A stretch of 64,000 nucleotides of DNA, from assembly GCF_034190915.1 (NCBI RefSeq), contig NW_026947501.1, forward strand, positions 2,976,001 to 3,040,000. The letters run 5' to 3'. The position numbers and the translations under genes are program-made. This document shows positions 1-13,099 of the stretch, one piece after another. The notes below the pieces were generated by a model that was given only the letters and a program-made list of their open reading frames with translations, had not been told where the DNA came from and did no database searches. This stretch comes from Cavia porcellus (Eukaryota > Chordata > Mammalia > Rodentia > Caviidae). Positions within the stretch are counted from its first letter, which is position 1. Each line of letters opens with the position of its first letter.

Positions 1-474
1 TCACGGGGTGGTCAGCATGGGGACGTCAGGAAACATGCAGTGGCAATGTAGGATAGGTTTCTGAAAAATATTGCTGGGTGGTGCGCTATGTAAGTGTTTC
101 TAACAGGCCATTCACTAGTAGAAGTGAAAATAATGTGACGGCCTGGCGTGAATCGGAGAGCCTGAATCTGGATAGGCAGTGAGTGGCAATGTAAAGTGGA
201 GAAAAGCACCACGGGGTGGTCTGTATGGGGAGGTCAGGAAACATGCAGTGGCAATGTAGGATAGGTTTCTGAAAAACATCGTGTGGTGATGCGCATTGTA
301 AGTGTTTCTAACATGAGTTTCACTAGTAGGATTGCGAAAATATCGCGGGGTGTTGTGAATCGGAAGGCCTGAATCAGGATAGGCAGTGAGTGGCAATGTA
401 GGATGGAGAGACGCACCACGTGGTGGTCAGCATGGAGAGGTGTGGAAACCTGCAGTTGCAATGTAGAATAGGTT

Positions 475-1240
475 TGTGAAAAACATCGCGGGGTGGTGTG
501 CATTGTAAGGGTTTGTAATAGGCCATTCACTAGTAGGAGTGAGAACAACAGCACGGGGTGGTGTGAAACGGAGGGCCTGAATTTGGATAGGCAGTGAGTG
601 GCAATGTGGGATGTAGCACCATGGGGCCGTCAGCATGGAGAGGTCTGGAAACATGCAGTGGCAATTTGGATATGTTTGTGAAAAACATCGCGGGGTGGTG
701 CGCATTGAAAGGGTTTGTAACAGGCCATTCACTAGTAAGAGTGAGAACAACAGCACGGGCTGCTGTGAATCGGAGGGCCTGAATTAGGATAGGCAGTGAG
801 TGGGAATGAAGAATGGAGAAAAGCACCACGGGGTGGGCAACATGGGGAGGTCAGGAAACATGCAGTGGCAATGTAGGATAGGTTTCTGAAAAACATCACG
901 GGGTGGTGTCATTGTAAGCGTTTCTAACAAGCCATTCACAAGTGGGAGTGAGAAAAACATCATGGCGTGGTGTGAATCGGAGGGCCTGAATCAGGATAGG
1001 GAGTGAGTGTCAATGTAGGATGGAGAAAAGCACCATGGGCTGGTCAGCATGGGGAGGTAAGGAAACATGCAGTGGCTATGTCGGATAGGTTTCTGAAAAA
1101 CATCGCGGGTTGGTGAGCATTGTAACGGTTTCTAACAGCCCATTCACTAGTAGGAGTGAGAAAAACATCACGGGGTGGTGTGAATCGGAATGCCTGAATC
1201 AGGATTGACAGTGAGTATAAATGTAGGATGGAGAGAAGCA
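475..1240 (+). repeat. Five-monomer local duplication, copy 1
   Basis: This stretch matches 1508-2274 at a spacing of about 1033 bp, five monomers. The diagnostic shared feature is a shortened C-to-A junction reading GGATGTAGCACC in place of GGATGGAGAAAAGCACC, at about 610 and again at about 1642, followed by GGGCCGTCAGCATGG. Other shared variants are ACAACAGCACGGG, the rare ATGAAGAATGGAG and GGGCTGGTCAGCATGG with GGAGGTAAGG. Point differences are clearly visible, so the duplication is not recent. Ends are judged by eye. Confidence 0.8.
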
Positions 1241-1507
1241 CCAAGGGGTGGTCAGCATGGGGAGGTCAGGAAACATGCAGTGGCAATGTAGAACAGGTTT
1301 CTGAAAAACATCACGGTGTGTTGCGCATTTTAAGGGTATCTAACAGGCCATTCACTACTAGGAGTGAAAAAAACATCATGCTGTGGTGTGAATCGGAGGG
1401 CCTTCATCAGGATAGGCAGTGAGTGGCAATGTAAAATGGAGAAAAGCATCACGGGGTGGTCAGCATGGGGACGTCAGGAAACATGCAGTGGCAATGTGGG
1501 ATAGGTT

Positions 1508-2274
1508 TCTGAAAAACATCGCAGGGTGGTGCGCATTGTAATGGTTTGTAACAGGCCATTCAGTAGTAGGAGTGAGAACAACAGCACGGGGTGGTGTGAA
1601 ACGGAGGGCCTGAATTTGGATAGGCAGTGAGTGGCAATGTAGGATGTAGCACCACGGGGCCGTCAGCATGGGGAGGTCTGGAAACATGCAGTGGCAATTT
1701 AGGATATGTTTGTGAAAAACATCGCGGGGTGGTGCGTATTGAAAGGGTTTGTAACAGGCCATTCACTAGTAGGAGTGAGAACAACAGCACGGGCTGCTGT
1801 GAATCGGAGGGCCTGAATTAGGATAGGCAGTGAGTGGGAATGAAGAATGGAGAAAAGCACCATGGGGTGGGCAACATGGGGAGGTCAGGAAACATGCAGT
1901 GGCAATGTAGGATAGGTTTCTGAAAAACATCACAGGTTGGTGTCATTGTAAGCGTTTCTAACAAGCCATTCACAAGTGGGAGTGAGAAAAACTTAATGGC
2001 GTGGTGTGAATCAGAGGGGCTGAATCAGGATAGGGAGTGAGTGTCAATGTAGGATGGAGAAAAGCACCATGGGCTGGTCAGCATGGGGAGGTAAGGAAAA
2101 ATGCAGTGGTGATGTAGGATAGGTTTCTGACAAAGATCGCAGGTTGGTGCGCATTGTAATGGTTTCTAACAGGCCATTCACTAGTGGGAGTGAAGAAAAC
2201 ATCACGGGGTGGTGTGAATCGGAGTGCTTGAATCAGGATAGGCAGTGAGTGGCCATGTAAAATGGAGAAAAGCA
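1508..2274 (+). repeat. Five-monomer local duplication, copy 2
   Basis: Second copy of the five-monomer block, carrying the same shortened GGATGTAGCACC junction and the same order of variant monomers. It differs from copy 1 by scattered substitutions, for example CACGGGGCCG here against CATGGGGCCG in copy 1, a CpG-type difference. After about 2274 the resemblance falls back to the general level between monomers. Confidence 0.8.
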
Positions 2275-5200
2275 CCACGGGCTGGTCAGCATGCAGAGGT
2301 TAGGAAACATGAAATGGCAATGTAGGAAATGTTTCTGAAAAACATCGCGGGTTGGTGCGCATTGTAAGGGTTTCTAACAAGCAATTCACTAGTAGGAGTG
2401 AGAAAAACATCACGGGATTGTGCAAATCTGAGTGCCTGAATTAGGATAGGCAGTAAGTGGGAATGTAGGAAGGAGAAAAGCACCACGGGGTTGTCAGCAT
2501 GTGGAGGTCAGGAAACATGCGGTAGCAATGTAGGATAGGTTTATGAAAAACACCGCGCAGTTGTGCGCATTGTAAGGGTTTCTAACAGGCAATTCACTAG
2601 TAGGAGTGAGAAAAACCTCACGGGGTGGTGTGAATCGGAAGGCCTGAATCAGGATAGGCAGTGAGTGGCAATGTAGGATGGAGTAAAGCACCACGGGGTG
2701 GTCAGCATGAGGAGAGCAGGAAACAAGCGATGGCAATGTAGGATAGGTTTCCAAAAAACATCGCGGGGTGGTGCGCATTGTAAGGGTTTCTCACAGGCCT
2801 ATAAGTAGTAGAAGTGAGAAAAACATCACAGGGTGGTGTGAATCGGAGGACCTGAATGAGGATAGGCAGTGAGTGGGAATGTAGGATGGAGAAAAGCACC
2901 ACGGGGCAGTCAGCATGGGGAGACATGGAAACATGCAGTGGCAATGTAGGATAGGTTTGTGAAAAAATTCGCGGGGTGGTGCGCATTGTAAGGGTTTCTA
3001 ACAGGCCATTCACTAGTATGAGTGAGAAAATCATCACGGGGTGGTGTGTATCGGAAGGCCTGAATTAGAATAGGCAATGAGTGGCAAATGTAGGATGGAG
3101 AAAAGCAACACGTGGTGGTCAGCATGGGGCGGTCAGGAAACATGCGGTGGCCATGAAGGTTAGGTTTCTGATAAACATCGCAGGGTGGTGCGCATTGTTA
3201 GGGTTTCTAACAGGCTATTCACTAGTAGGAGTGAGAAAAACATCACGGGGTTGTGTGAACCTTAGGGCATGAATTAGGATAGGCAGTGAGTGGCAATGTA
3301 GGATGTAGAAAAGCACCACGGTGTGGTCAGCATGGGGAGTCCAGGGAACATGCAGTGGCAATGTAGGATAGGTTTCTGAAAAACATCGCTGGGTGGTGCA
3401 CATTGTAAGATTTTCTAACAGACCATTCACAAGTAGGAGTGAAAAAAACATCATGGCGTGGTGTGAATTGGAGGGCCTGAATCAGGATAGGCAGTGAGTG
3501 GCAATGTAAAATGGAGAAAAGCACCACGGGGTGGTCAGCATGGGGAGGTTAGGAAACATGCAGTGGCAATGTGTGATAGATTTCTGAAAAACATCGCGTG
3601 TGGTGAGCATTGTAAGGGTTTCTAACAGGCCATTGACTAGTAGGAGTGAGAAAACCATCACGGGGTGGGGTGAATAGGAGGGCCTGAATTCGGATAGGCA
3701 GTGAGTGGCAATGTACGAAGTAGAAAAGCACCACAGAGTGGTCAGAATGGGGAGGTCAGGAAACATGCAGTGGCAATGTAGGATAGGTTTCTGAAAAACA
3801 TCGCGGGGTGGTGCACATTGTAAGTGTTTCTAACAGGCAATTCACTAGTACGAGTGAGAACAACAGCACGGGGTGGTGTGAATGAGGGCCTAAATTAGGA
3901 TAGGCAGTGAGTGGCAATGTACGTTGGAGAAAAGCACCATGGGGTTGTCAGCATGGGGAGTTCAGGAAACATGCAGTGGCAATGTAGGATAGGTTTGTGA
4001 AAAACATCGCGGTGTGGTGCGCATTGTAAGGGTTTCTAACAGGACCTTAACAGTAGGAGTGAAAAAAACATCACGGGGTGATCTGAATCAGAGGGCCTGA
4101 AATAGGATAGGGAGTGAGTGGCAATGTAGGATGGAGAAAAGCACCATGGGGTGGTCAGCATGGGGAGGTCAGGAACATGCGGTGGCAATGTAGGATAGGT
4201 TTCTGAAAAATATCGCGGGGTGGTGCGCATTGTAAGGGTTTCAAACAGGCCATTCACTAGTATGAGAGAGAAAAACATCATGGGGTGGTGTGAATCGGAG
4301 GGCCTGAATTAGAATAGTCAGTGAGTGGCAATTTAGGATGGAGAAAAGCAAGACGGTGTGGTCAGCAGGGTGAGATCAGGAAACATGCAGTCGCAATATA
4401 GGATACGTTTCTGAAAAACATCGCCGGTTGGTGTCCATTGTAAGGGTTTATAAAAGGCCGTTCACTAGTGGGAGTGAGAAAAACATCACGGTGTGGTGGG
4501 AATCGGAGGGCCTGAATAAGGATAGGCAGTGAGTGGCAATGTAGGATGGTGAAAAGCAAGATGGGGTGGTCAGCATGGGGAGGGCAGTAAACATGCAGTG
4601 GCAACGTAGGATAGGATTCTGAAAAACATCACGGGGTTGTTCGCCTTGTAAGGGCTTCTAACAGGCCATTCATTAATAGTAGTGAGAAAAACATCACGGG
4701 GTGGTGTGAATCGGTGGGCCTGAATCAGCATAGGCAATGAGTTGCAATGGAGGATGGAGAAAAGCACCACAAGGTCGTAAGGATGGTGAGGTCATGAAAC
4801 TTGCAGTGGCAATGTAGTATAAGTTTTTGAAAAACATCGCGGGTTGCGGCGCATTGTAAGGGTTTCTAACAGGCAATTCACTAGTAGGAGTGAGAAAAAC
4901 ATCACGGGGTGGTGTGAATCAGTGGGCCTGAATTAGCATAGGCAGTGAGTGGCAATGTAGGCTGGAGAAAAGCGTCACCCGGTAGTTAGCAAGGCGAGGT
5001 CAGGAAACATGCGGTGGCAAAGTAGGATAGGTTTCTGAAAAACATCGCGGAGTGGTGCGCATTGTGTGGTTTTCTAACAGGCCATTCACTAGTAGGAGTG
5101 AGAAAAACATCACAGGTTGGTTTGAATCGGAGGGCCTGAATCAGCATAGGCAGTGAGTGGCAATGGAGGATGGAGTAAAGCACCACGAGGTCATCATCAT

Positions 5201-7599
5201 GGGGAGGTCAGGAAACATGCGGTGGCAATGTAGGATATGTTGCTGAAAAACATCACGGGGTGGTGCGCATTGTAAGGGTTTCAAACACGTGATTCACTAG
5301 TAGGAATGAGAAAAACATAACGGGGTGGTGTGGACCTGAGGGCCTGAATTAGGATAGGCAGTGAGTGGCAATGTAGGATGGAGAAAAGCACCACGGGGCG
5401 GTCAGCATTGGTAGGTCAGGAAACATGCGGTGGCAAGGTAGGATAGGTTTCTGAAATACATCGCGGGATGGTGCGCATTGTAAGGGTTTGTAACTGGCAA
5501 TTCACTAGTAGGTGTGAGAAAAATATCATGGGGGGTGTGAATCGGTGGCCCTGAATTCGGATAGGCACTGAGTGGCAATGTAGGATGGAGAAAAGCACCA
5601 AGGAGTGGTCAGCATGGGGAGGTCAGGAAACATGCGGTGACAATGTAGGATAGGTTTCTAGAAAACATCGCGGGATGGTGCGCATTGTAAGGGTTTCTAA
5701 CAGGCAATTCACTAGTAGGAGTGAGAAAAACATCACAGGGGGGTGTGAATCAGAGGGCCTGAATTCGGATAGGCACTGCGTGGCAATGTAGGATGGAGAA
5801 AAGCACCAAGGAGTGGTCAGCATGGGGAGGTCAGGAAACATGCGGTGGCAATGTAGGATAGGTTTCTGAAAAACATCGCGGGGTGGTGAGCATTGTAAGG
5901 GTTTCTATCAGGCAATTCACTAGTAGGAGTGAGAAAAACCTCACGGGGTGGTGTGAATCTGAGGGCATGAATCAGGACAGGCAGTGAGTGGCAATGTAGG
6001 ATGTAGAAAACCACCACGGTGTGGTCAGCATGGGGAGTGCAGGGAACATGCAGTGGCAATGTAGGATAGGCTTCTGAAAAACATCGCGGGTTGTTGCGCA
6101 TTGTAAGGTTTTCTAAAAGACCATTCACTAGTAGCAGTGAAAAAAACATCACGGCATGGTGTGAATCGGAGGGCCTGAATCAGGATAGGCAGTGAGCGGC
6201 AATGTAAAATGGAGAAAAGCACCATGGGGTTGTCAGCATTGGGATTTTAGGAAACATGCAGTGCCAATGTAGGATAGGTTTCTGAAAAACATCGCGGGGT
6301 GGTGCGCATTGTAAGGGTTTCTAACAGGCCATTCACTAGTAGGAGTTAGAAAAACATCACGGGATGGTGTGAATCGGAAGGCCTGAATTAGGACACGCAG
6401 TGAGTCGCAATGTACGATGGAGAAAAGCATCACGAGTTGGTCAGCATGGGGAGGTCAGGAAACATGCGGTGGCAAGGTAGGATAGGTTTCTGAAATACAT
6501 CGCGGGATGGTGCGCATTGTAAGCTTTTCTAACTGGCAATTCACTAGTAGGAGTGAGAAAAACATCACTGGGGGGTGTGAGTCGGACGGCCTGAATTCGG
6601 ATAGTCACTGAGTGGTAATGTAGGATGGAGAAAAGCAAGACAGTGTGGTAAGCATGGGGAGTTCAGGAAACATGCAGTGGCAATGTAGGATAGGTTTGTG
6701 AAAAACATCGCTGGGTGGTGCGCATTGTAAGATTTTCTAACAGGCCATTCACTAGTAGGAGTGAAAAAAACATCATGGCGTGGTGTGAATTGGAGGGCCT
6801 GAATCAGGATAGGCAGTGAGTGGCAATGTAAAATGGAGAAAAGCACCACGGGGTGGTCAGCAGGGGAGGTTAGGAAACATGCAGTGGCAATGTGTGATAG
6901 AATTCTGAAAAACATCGCGTGGTGGTGAGCATTGTAAGGGTTTCTAACAGGCCATTGACTAGTAGGAGTGAGAAAACCATCACGGGGTGGGGTGAAGAGG
7001 AGGGCCTGAATTCGGATAGGCAGTGATTGGCAATGTGGGATGAAGAAAAGCACCACAGTGTGGTCAGCATCGGGAGGTCAGGAAACATGCTGTGGCAATG
7101 TAGGATAGGTTTCTGAAAAACATCGTGGGGTGGTGCACATTGTAAGTGTTTCTAACAGGCTATTCACTAGTACGAGTGAGAACAACCGCATGGGGTGGTG
7201 TGAATGAGGGCCTAAATTAGGATAGGCAGTGAGTGGCAATGTAGGACGAAGAAAATCACCATTTGGTGGTCAGCATGGGGAGGTCAGGAAACATGAAGCG
7301 CAATGTAGGATAGGTTTCTGAAAAACATCGCTGAGTGGTGCGCATTGTAAGGGTTTCAAACACGCCATTCACTAGTGGGAGTGAAAACAACATCACGGGA
7401 TGGTGTGAATCGGAGGGCCTGAATTAGAATAGGCAGTGAGTGGCAATGTACGTTGGAGAAAAGCACCATGGGGTTGTCAGCATGGGGAGTTGAGGAAACA
7501 TGCAGTGGCAATGTAGGATAGGTTTCTGAAAAACATCGGGGGATGGTGCGCATTGTAAGGGTTTCTAACAGGCCATTCACAGTAGGATTGAGAAAACAT

Positions 7600-8830
7600 C
7601 ACGGGCTGGTGTGAATCAGAAGGCCTGAATCAGGATAGGCAGTGAGTGGCAATGTAGGATGGAGAAAAGCACCACGGGGCGGTCAGCATCGGGAGGTCAG
7701 GAAACATGCATTGGCAATGTAGGATAGGTTTCTGAAAAATATTGCGGTGTGGTGCGCAATGTAAGTGTTTCTAACAGGCCATTCACTAGTAGAAGTGAAA
7801 AAAATGTGACGGCCTGGCGTGAATCGGAGAGCCTGAATCAGGATAGGCAGTGAGTGGCAATGTAAAGTGGAGAAAAGCACCACGGGGTGGTCAACATGGG
7901 GAGGTCAGGAAACATGCAGTGACAATGTAGAATAGGTTTCTTAAAAACATCGCGGGGTGGTGAGCATTGTAAGGGTTTCTAACAGGCCATTCAGTAATAG
8001 GAGTGAGAAAAACATCATGGGGTGGGGTGAATCCTAGGGCCTGAATTCGCATAGGCAGTGAGTGGCAATGTAGGATATAGAAAAGCACCACGGGGTGGTC
8101 AGCAGTGGGAGGTTAGCAAACCTGCAGTGGCAAAGTAGGATAGGTTTCTGAAACACATCGTGGGTTCCTGCGCATTGTAAGTGTTTCTAACAGGCCATTC
8201 ACTTGTAGGACTGAGAAAAACATCATGCGATTGTTGAATCGGAATGCCTCAATCAGGATAGGCAGTGAGTGTCAATGTAGGATGCAGAAAAGAACCATGG
8301 GGTGGTCAGCAATCGGAGGTCAGGAAACATGCAGACGCAATGTAGGATAGGTTTCTGAAAATCATCGTGGGTTGATGCGCATTTTAAGTGTTTCTAACAG
8401 GCCATTACCTAGTAGGAGTGAAAAAAACATCATGGCGTGGTGTGAATTCGAGGGCCTGAATCAGGATAGGCAGTGAGTGGCAATGTAAAATAGAAAAAAG
8501 TACCAAGGGGTGGTCAACATGGGGAGGTCAGGAAACATGCAGTGGCAATGTAGAATAGGTTTCTTAAAAACGTCGCGGGTAGGTGCGCTGTAAGGGTTTC
8601 TAACAGGCCATTCACTAGTAAGAGTGAGAAAAACATCACAGGGTGGTGTGAACGCGGGCCTAAATTAGGATAGGCAGGGATTGGCAATGTCGGAAGGAGA
8701 AAAGCACCATGTGGTGGTCAGCATGGGGAGGTAATGAAACATGCAGTGGCAATTTAGGATAGGTTTCAGATAAACATCGCAGGCTCGTGCACATTGTAAG
8801 GGTTTCTAACAGGCCATTCACTAGTAGGAG
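7600..8830 (+). repeat. ~3.32-kb spaced duplication, copy 1
   Basis: This roughly six-monomer block matches 10920-12150 at a spacing of 3316-3318 bp, which equals sixteen monomers less a few bases. Shared unusual variants in the same order include ATTGCGGTGTGG with AATGTAAGTG, GTGACGGCCTGGCGTG, GTGGGAGGTTAG after TCAGCA, CATCGTGGGTTCCTG, ATGCAGAAAAGAACC and AACGCGGGCCTAAATTAGG. Many substitutions separate the copies, so the event is old. Related offsets of about 3320 and 6640 bp occur elsewhere in 2.3-12 kb (for example 2286 with 8926), which suggests a decayed 16-monomer higher-order repeat. Confidence 0.78.
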
Positions 8831-10919
8831 TGAGAAAAACATCACGGGTTGATGTGAATCTGAGGGCCTGAATTCGGATAGGCAGTGAGTGGCAATGGAG
8901 GATGGAGAAAAGCACCACGAGGTGGTCAGCATGGAGAGTTCAGGAAACATGCGGTGGCAATGTAGGATACGTTCCTGAAAAACATCTCGGTTTGGTGCGC
9001 ATTGTAAGGGTTTCTAACAGGCAATTCATTAGTAGGAGTGAGAAAAACATCACGGGATTGTGTGAATCTGAGTGCCTGAATTAGGATAGGCAGTGATTGG
9101 GAATGTAGGAAGGAGAAAAGCACCACGGTGTGGTCAGCATGTGGAGGTCAGGAAACATGCGGTAGCAATGTAGGTTAGGTTTCTGAAAAAAACCGCACGG
9201 TGGTGCGCATTGTAAGGGTTTCTAACAGGCCATTCTCTAGTAGGAGTGAGAAAAACCTCACGGGGTGGTGTGAATCAGAAGGCCTGAATTAGGTAGCCAC
9301 TGAGTGGCAATGTAGGATGGAGAAAACCACCACAGGTTATTCAGCATAGGGATGTCAGGAAACATGCGATGGCAATGTAGGAAAGGTTTCTGAAAAACAT
9401 AACATGGTGGTGTGCTTGGTAAGGGTTTCTAACAGGCCATTCACTAGATGGAGTGAGAATAACATCACGGGCTGGTGTGAATCGGAGGGCCGGCATTAGA
9501 TAAGGCAGTGAGTGGTAATGCAGGATGGAGAAAAGCAAGACTGTGTGGTAAGCATGGGGAGTTCAGGAAACATGCAGTGGCAATGTAGGATAGTTTTGTG
9601 AAAAACATCGCGGTGTGGTGCGCATTGTAAAGGTTTCTAACCGGCCATTCACTAGTACGAGTGAGAAAAACATCACGGGGTGATGTGAATCAGAGGGCCT
9701 GAAATAGGATAGAAAGTGAGTGGCAATGTAGGATGGAGAAAAGCACCACGGGGTGGTCAGCATGGGGAGGTCAGGAACATGCGGTGGCAATGTAGGATAG
9801 GTTTCTGAAAAACATCGCGGGGTGGTGTGCATTGTAAGGGTTTCTAACAGGGCATTCACTAGTATGAGAGAGAAAAACATCATGGGTTGGTGTGAATCGG
9901 AGGGCCTGTATGAGGATAGGCAGTGAGTGGCAATGTATGATGGAGAAAAGTACCACGGGGTGGTCAGCATGGGGAGAGCAGGAAACAAGCGATGGCAATG
10001 TAGGATAGGTTTCTAAAAAACATCGCGGGTTGGTGCGCATTGTAAGGGTTTCTCACAGGCCTATCACTAGTAGGAGTGAGAAAAACATCACAAGTTGGTG
10101 TGAATCGGAGAACCTGAATTAGGACAGGCAGTGAGTAGCAATGTAGAATGGAGAAAAGCAACACGGTTGGTCAGCATGGGGAGGTCAGGAAACATGCTGT
10201 GGCAATGAAGGCTAGGTTTCTGATAAATATCGCAGGGTGGTGCACATTGTTAGGGTTTCTAACAGGCTATTCACTAGTAGGAGTGAGAAAAACATCACGG
10301 GGTGGTGTGAACCTGAGGGTATGAATCAGGATAAGCAGTGAGTGACAATGTAGGATGTAGAAAAGCACCACGGTGTGGTCAGCATGGGGAGTCCAGGGAA
10401 CATGCAGTGGCAATGTAGGATAGGTTTCTGAAAAACATCGCTGGGTGGTGCGCATTGTAAGATTTTCTAAGAGACCATTCACAACCAAGAGTGAAAAAAA
10501 CATCATGGCGTGGTTTGAATTGGAGGGCCTGATTCAGGATAGGCAGTGAGTGGCAATGTAAAATGGAGAAAAGCACCACGGGGTGGTCAGCATGAGGAGG
10601 TTAGGAAAAATGCAGTGGCAATGTGTGATAGATATCTGAAAAACATCGCGTGGTTGTGAGCATTGTAAGGTTTCTAACAGGCCATTGACTATTAGGAGTG
10701 AGAAAACCATCACGGGGTGGTGTGAATGAGGGCCTAAATTAGGATAGGCAGTGAGTGGCAATGTAGGACGGAGAAAATCACCATTTGGTGGTCAGCATGG
10801 GGAGGTCAGGAAACATGCAGTGGCAAGGTAGGATAGGTTTCTGAAAAACATCACTGAGTGGTGCGCATTGTAAGGGTTTCAAACAGGCCATACACTAGTA
10901 GGAGTGAAAACAACATCAC

Positions 10920-12150
10920 GGGATGGTGTGAATCGGAGCGCCTGAATTTGATAGGCAGTGAGTGGCAATGTAGGATGGAGAAAAGCACCACGGGGCGGTC
11001 AGCATGGGGAGGTCAGGAAACATGCAGTGGCAATGTAGGATAGGTTTCTGAAAAATATTGCGGTGTGGTGCGCAATGTAAGTGTTTCTAACAGGCCATTC
11101 ACTAGTAGAAGTGAAAAAAATGTGACGGCCTGGCGTGAATCGGAGAGCCTGAATCAGGATAGGCAGTGAGTGGCAATGTAAAGTGGAGAAAAGCACCACG
11201 GGGTGGTCTGTATGGGGAGGTCAGGAAACATGCAGTGGCAAAGTAGGATAGGTTTCTGAAAAACATTGCCGTGTGGTGAGCATTGTAAGGGTTTCTAACA
11301 GGCCATTCACTAATAGGAGTGAGAAAAACATCACGCGGTGGGGTGAATCGGAGGGCCTGAATTCGCATAGGCAGTGAGTGGCAATGTAGGATGTAGAAAA
11401 GCACCACGGGGTGGTCAGCAGTGGGAGGTTAGGAAACATGCAGTGACAAAGTAGGATAGGTTTCTGAAACACATCGTGGGTTCCTGCTCATTGTAAGTGT
11501 TTCTAACAGGCCATTCACTAGTAGGACTAAGAAACACATCATGCGATGGTTGAATCGGAATGCCTGAATCAGGATAGGCAGTGAGTGTCAATGTAGGATG
11601 CAGAAAAGAACCATGGGGTGGTCAGCATTCGGAGGTCAGGAAACATGCAGAGGCAATGTAGGATAGGTTTCTGAAAATCATCGTGGGTTGGTGAGCATTT
11701 TAAGTGTTTCTAACAGGCCATTAACTAGTAGGAGTGAAAAAAACATCACGGCGTGGTGTGAATTCGAGGGCCTGAATAAGGATAGGCAGTGAGTGGCAAT
11801 GTAAAATAGAAAAAAGCACCAAGGGGTGGTCAACATGGGGAGGTCAGGAAACATGCAGTGACAATGTAGAATAGGTTTCTTAAAAACGTCGCGGGGAGGT
11901 GCGCATTGTAAGGGTTTCTAACAGGCCATTCACTAGTAAGAGTGAGAAAAACATCACAGGGTGGTGTGAACGCGGGCCTAAATTAGGATAGGCAGTGATT
12001 GGCAATGTCGGAAGGAGAAAAGCACCATGTGGTGGTCAGCATGGGGAGGTAATGAAACATGCAGTGGCAATTTAGGATAGGTTTCAGATAAACATCGCAG
12101 GGTGGTGCACATTGTAATGCTTTCTAACAGGCCATTCACTAGTAGGAGTG
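10920..12150 (+). repeat. ~3.32-kb spaced duplication, copy 2
   Basis: Partner of 7600-8830, with the same series of variant monomers. It also resembles the very start of the window (1-400 against about 10990-11390) through the GTGACGGCCTGGCGTG variant, so this monomer group exists in at least three places in the first 12 kb. The match ends near 12150, where the sequence changes to the ACAACATCACGAGG variant. Confidence 0.77.
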
Positions 12151-12762
12151 AGAACAACATCACGAGGTGGTGTGAATCAGAGGGCCTGAATAATATAGGC
12201 AGTGAGTGGCAATGTACGTTGGAGAAAAGCACCATGGGTCTGTCAGCATGGGGAGTTCAGGAAACATGCAGTTTCAATGTAGGATAGGTTGCTGCAAAAC
12301 ATCGTGGGGTGATGCGCATTGTAAGTGTTTCTAACATGTGTTTCACTAGTAGGATTGTGAAAACATCACGGGGTGTTGTGAATCGGAAGGCCTTAATCAG
12401 GATAGGCAGTGAGTGGCAATGTAGGATGGAGAGAAGCACCACGTGGTGGTCAGCATGGGGAGGTCTGGAAACATGTAGTGGCAATAGAGGATAGGTTTGT
12501 GAAAAACATCGCGGGGTGGTGCGCGTTGTAAGGGTTTGTAACAGGCCATTCACTGGTAGGAGTGACAACAACAGCACGGGCTGGTGTGAATCGGAGGGCC
12601 TGAATTAGGATAGGCAGTGAGTGGGAATGAAGAATGGAGAAAAGCACCATCGGGTGGTCAGCATGGGGAGAGCAGGAAACAAGCAATGGCAATGTAGGAT
12701 AGGTTTCTAAAAAACATCGCGGGGTGGTTCGCATTGTAAGGGGTTCTCACAGGCCTATCACT

Positions 12763-12810
12763 AGTAGGACTGAGAAAATCTTCATGCGATGGTGTGAATA
12801 GTATGAGTGA
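12763..12810 (+). repeat. Irregular junction: 37-bp partial subunit insertion
   Basis: B ends normally at 12773. It is followed by only 26 bases of a C subunit (12774-12799, with the ATGCGATGG variant), then by an 11-base tail of a B subunit (12800-12810), and then by a complete C from 12811. The result is an extra 37 bp that breaks the A-B-C register. Most other length changes in the array are whole monomers, whole subunits or microhomology losses, so this out-of-register join marks a different kind of break and repair. Confidence 0.83.
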
Positions 12811-13099
12811 GAACAGCATCACGAGGTGGTGTGAATCAGAGGGCCTGAATTAGAATAGGCAGTGAGTGGCAATATACGTTTGAGAAAAGCACCATGGGGC
12901 TGTCAGCATAGGGAGTTCTGGAAACATGCAGTGGCAATGTAGGATAGGTTTCTGCAAAACATCGTGGGGTGATGCGCATTGTAAGTGTTTCTAAAATGTG
13001 TTTCACTAGTAGGATTGCGAAAACATCACGGGGTGTTGTGAATCAGAAGACCTGAATAAGGAATGGCAGTGAGTGGCAATGTACGATGGAGAGAAGCAT

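Noticed and set aside
594..782. Plus-strand frames of about 60-90 codons (for example 594-782, 22406-22615, 57582-57860)
   Set aside because: They are chance openings in a few variant monomers and disappear in closely related copies. No domain, no consistent start.
6565..7056. Longest open frame (163 codons, minus strand) and the many recurring 60-120 codon frames as genes
   Set aside because: They repeat with the satellite period, change frame at each monomer because 208 is not divisible by three, are broken by small indels in neighbouring monomers, often begin at GTG, and show no recognisable domain or gene context.
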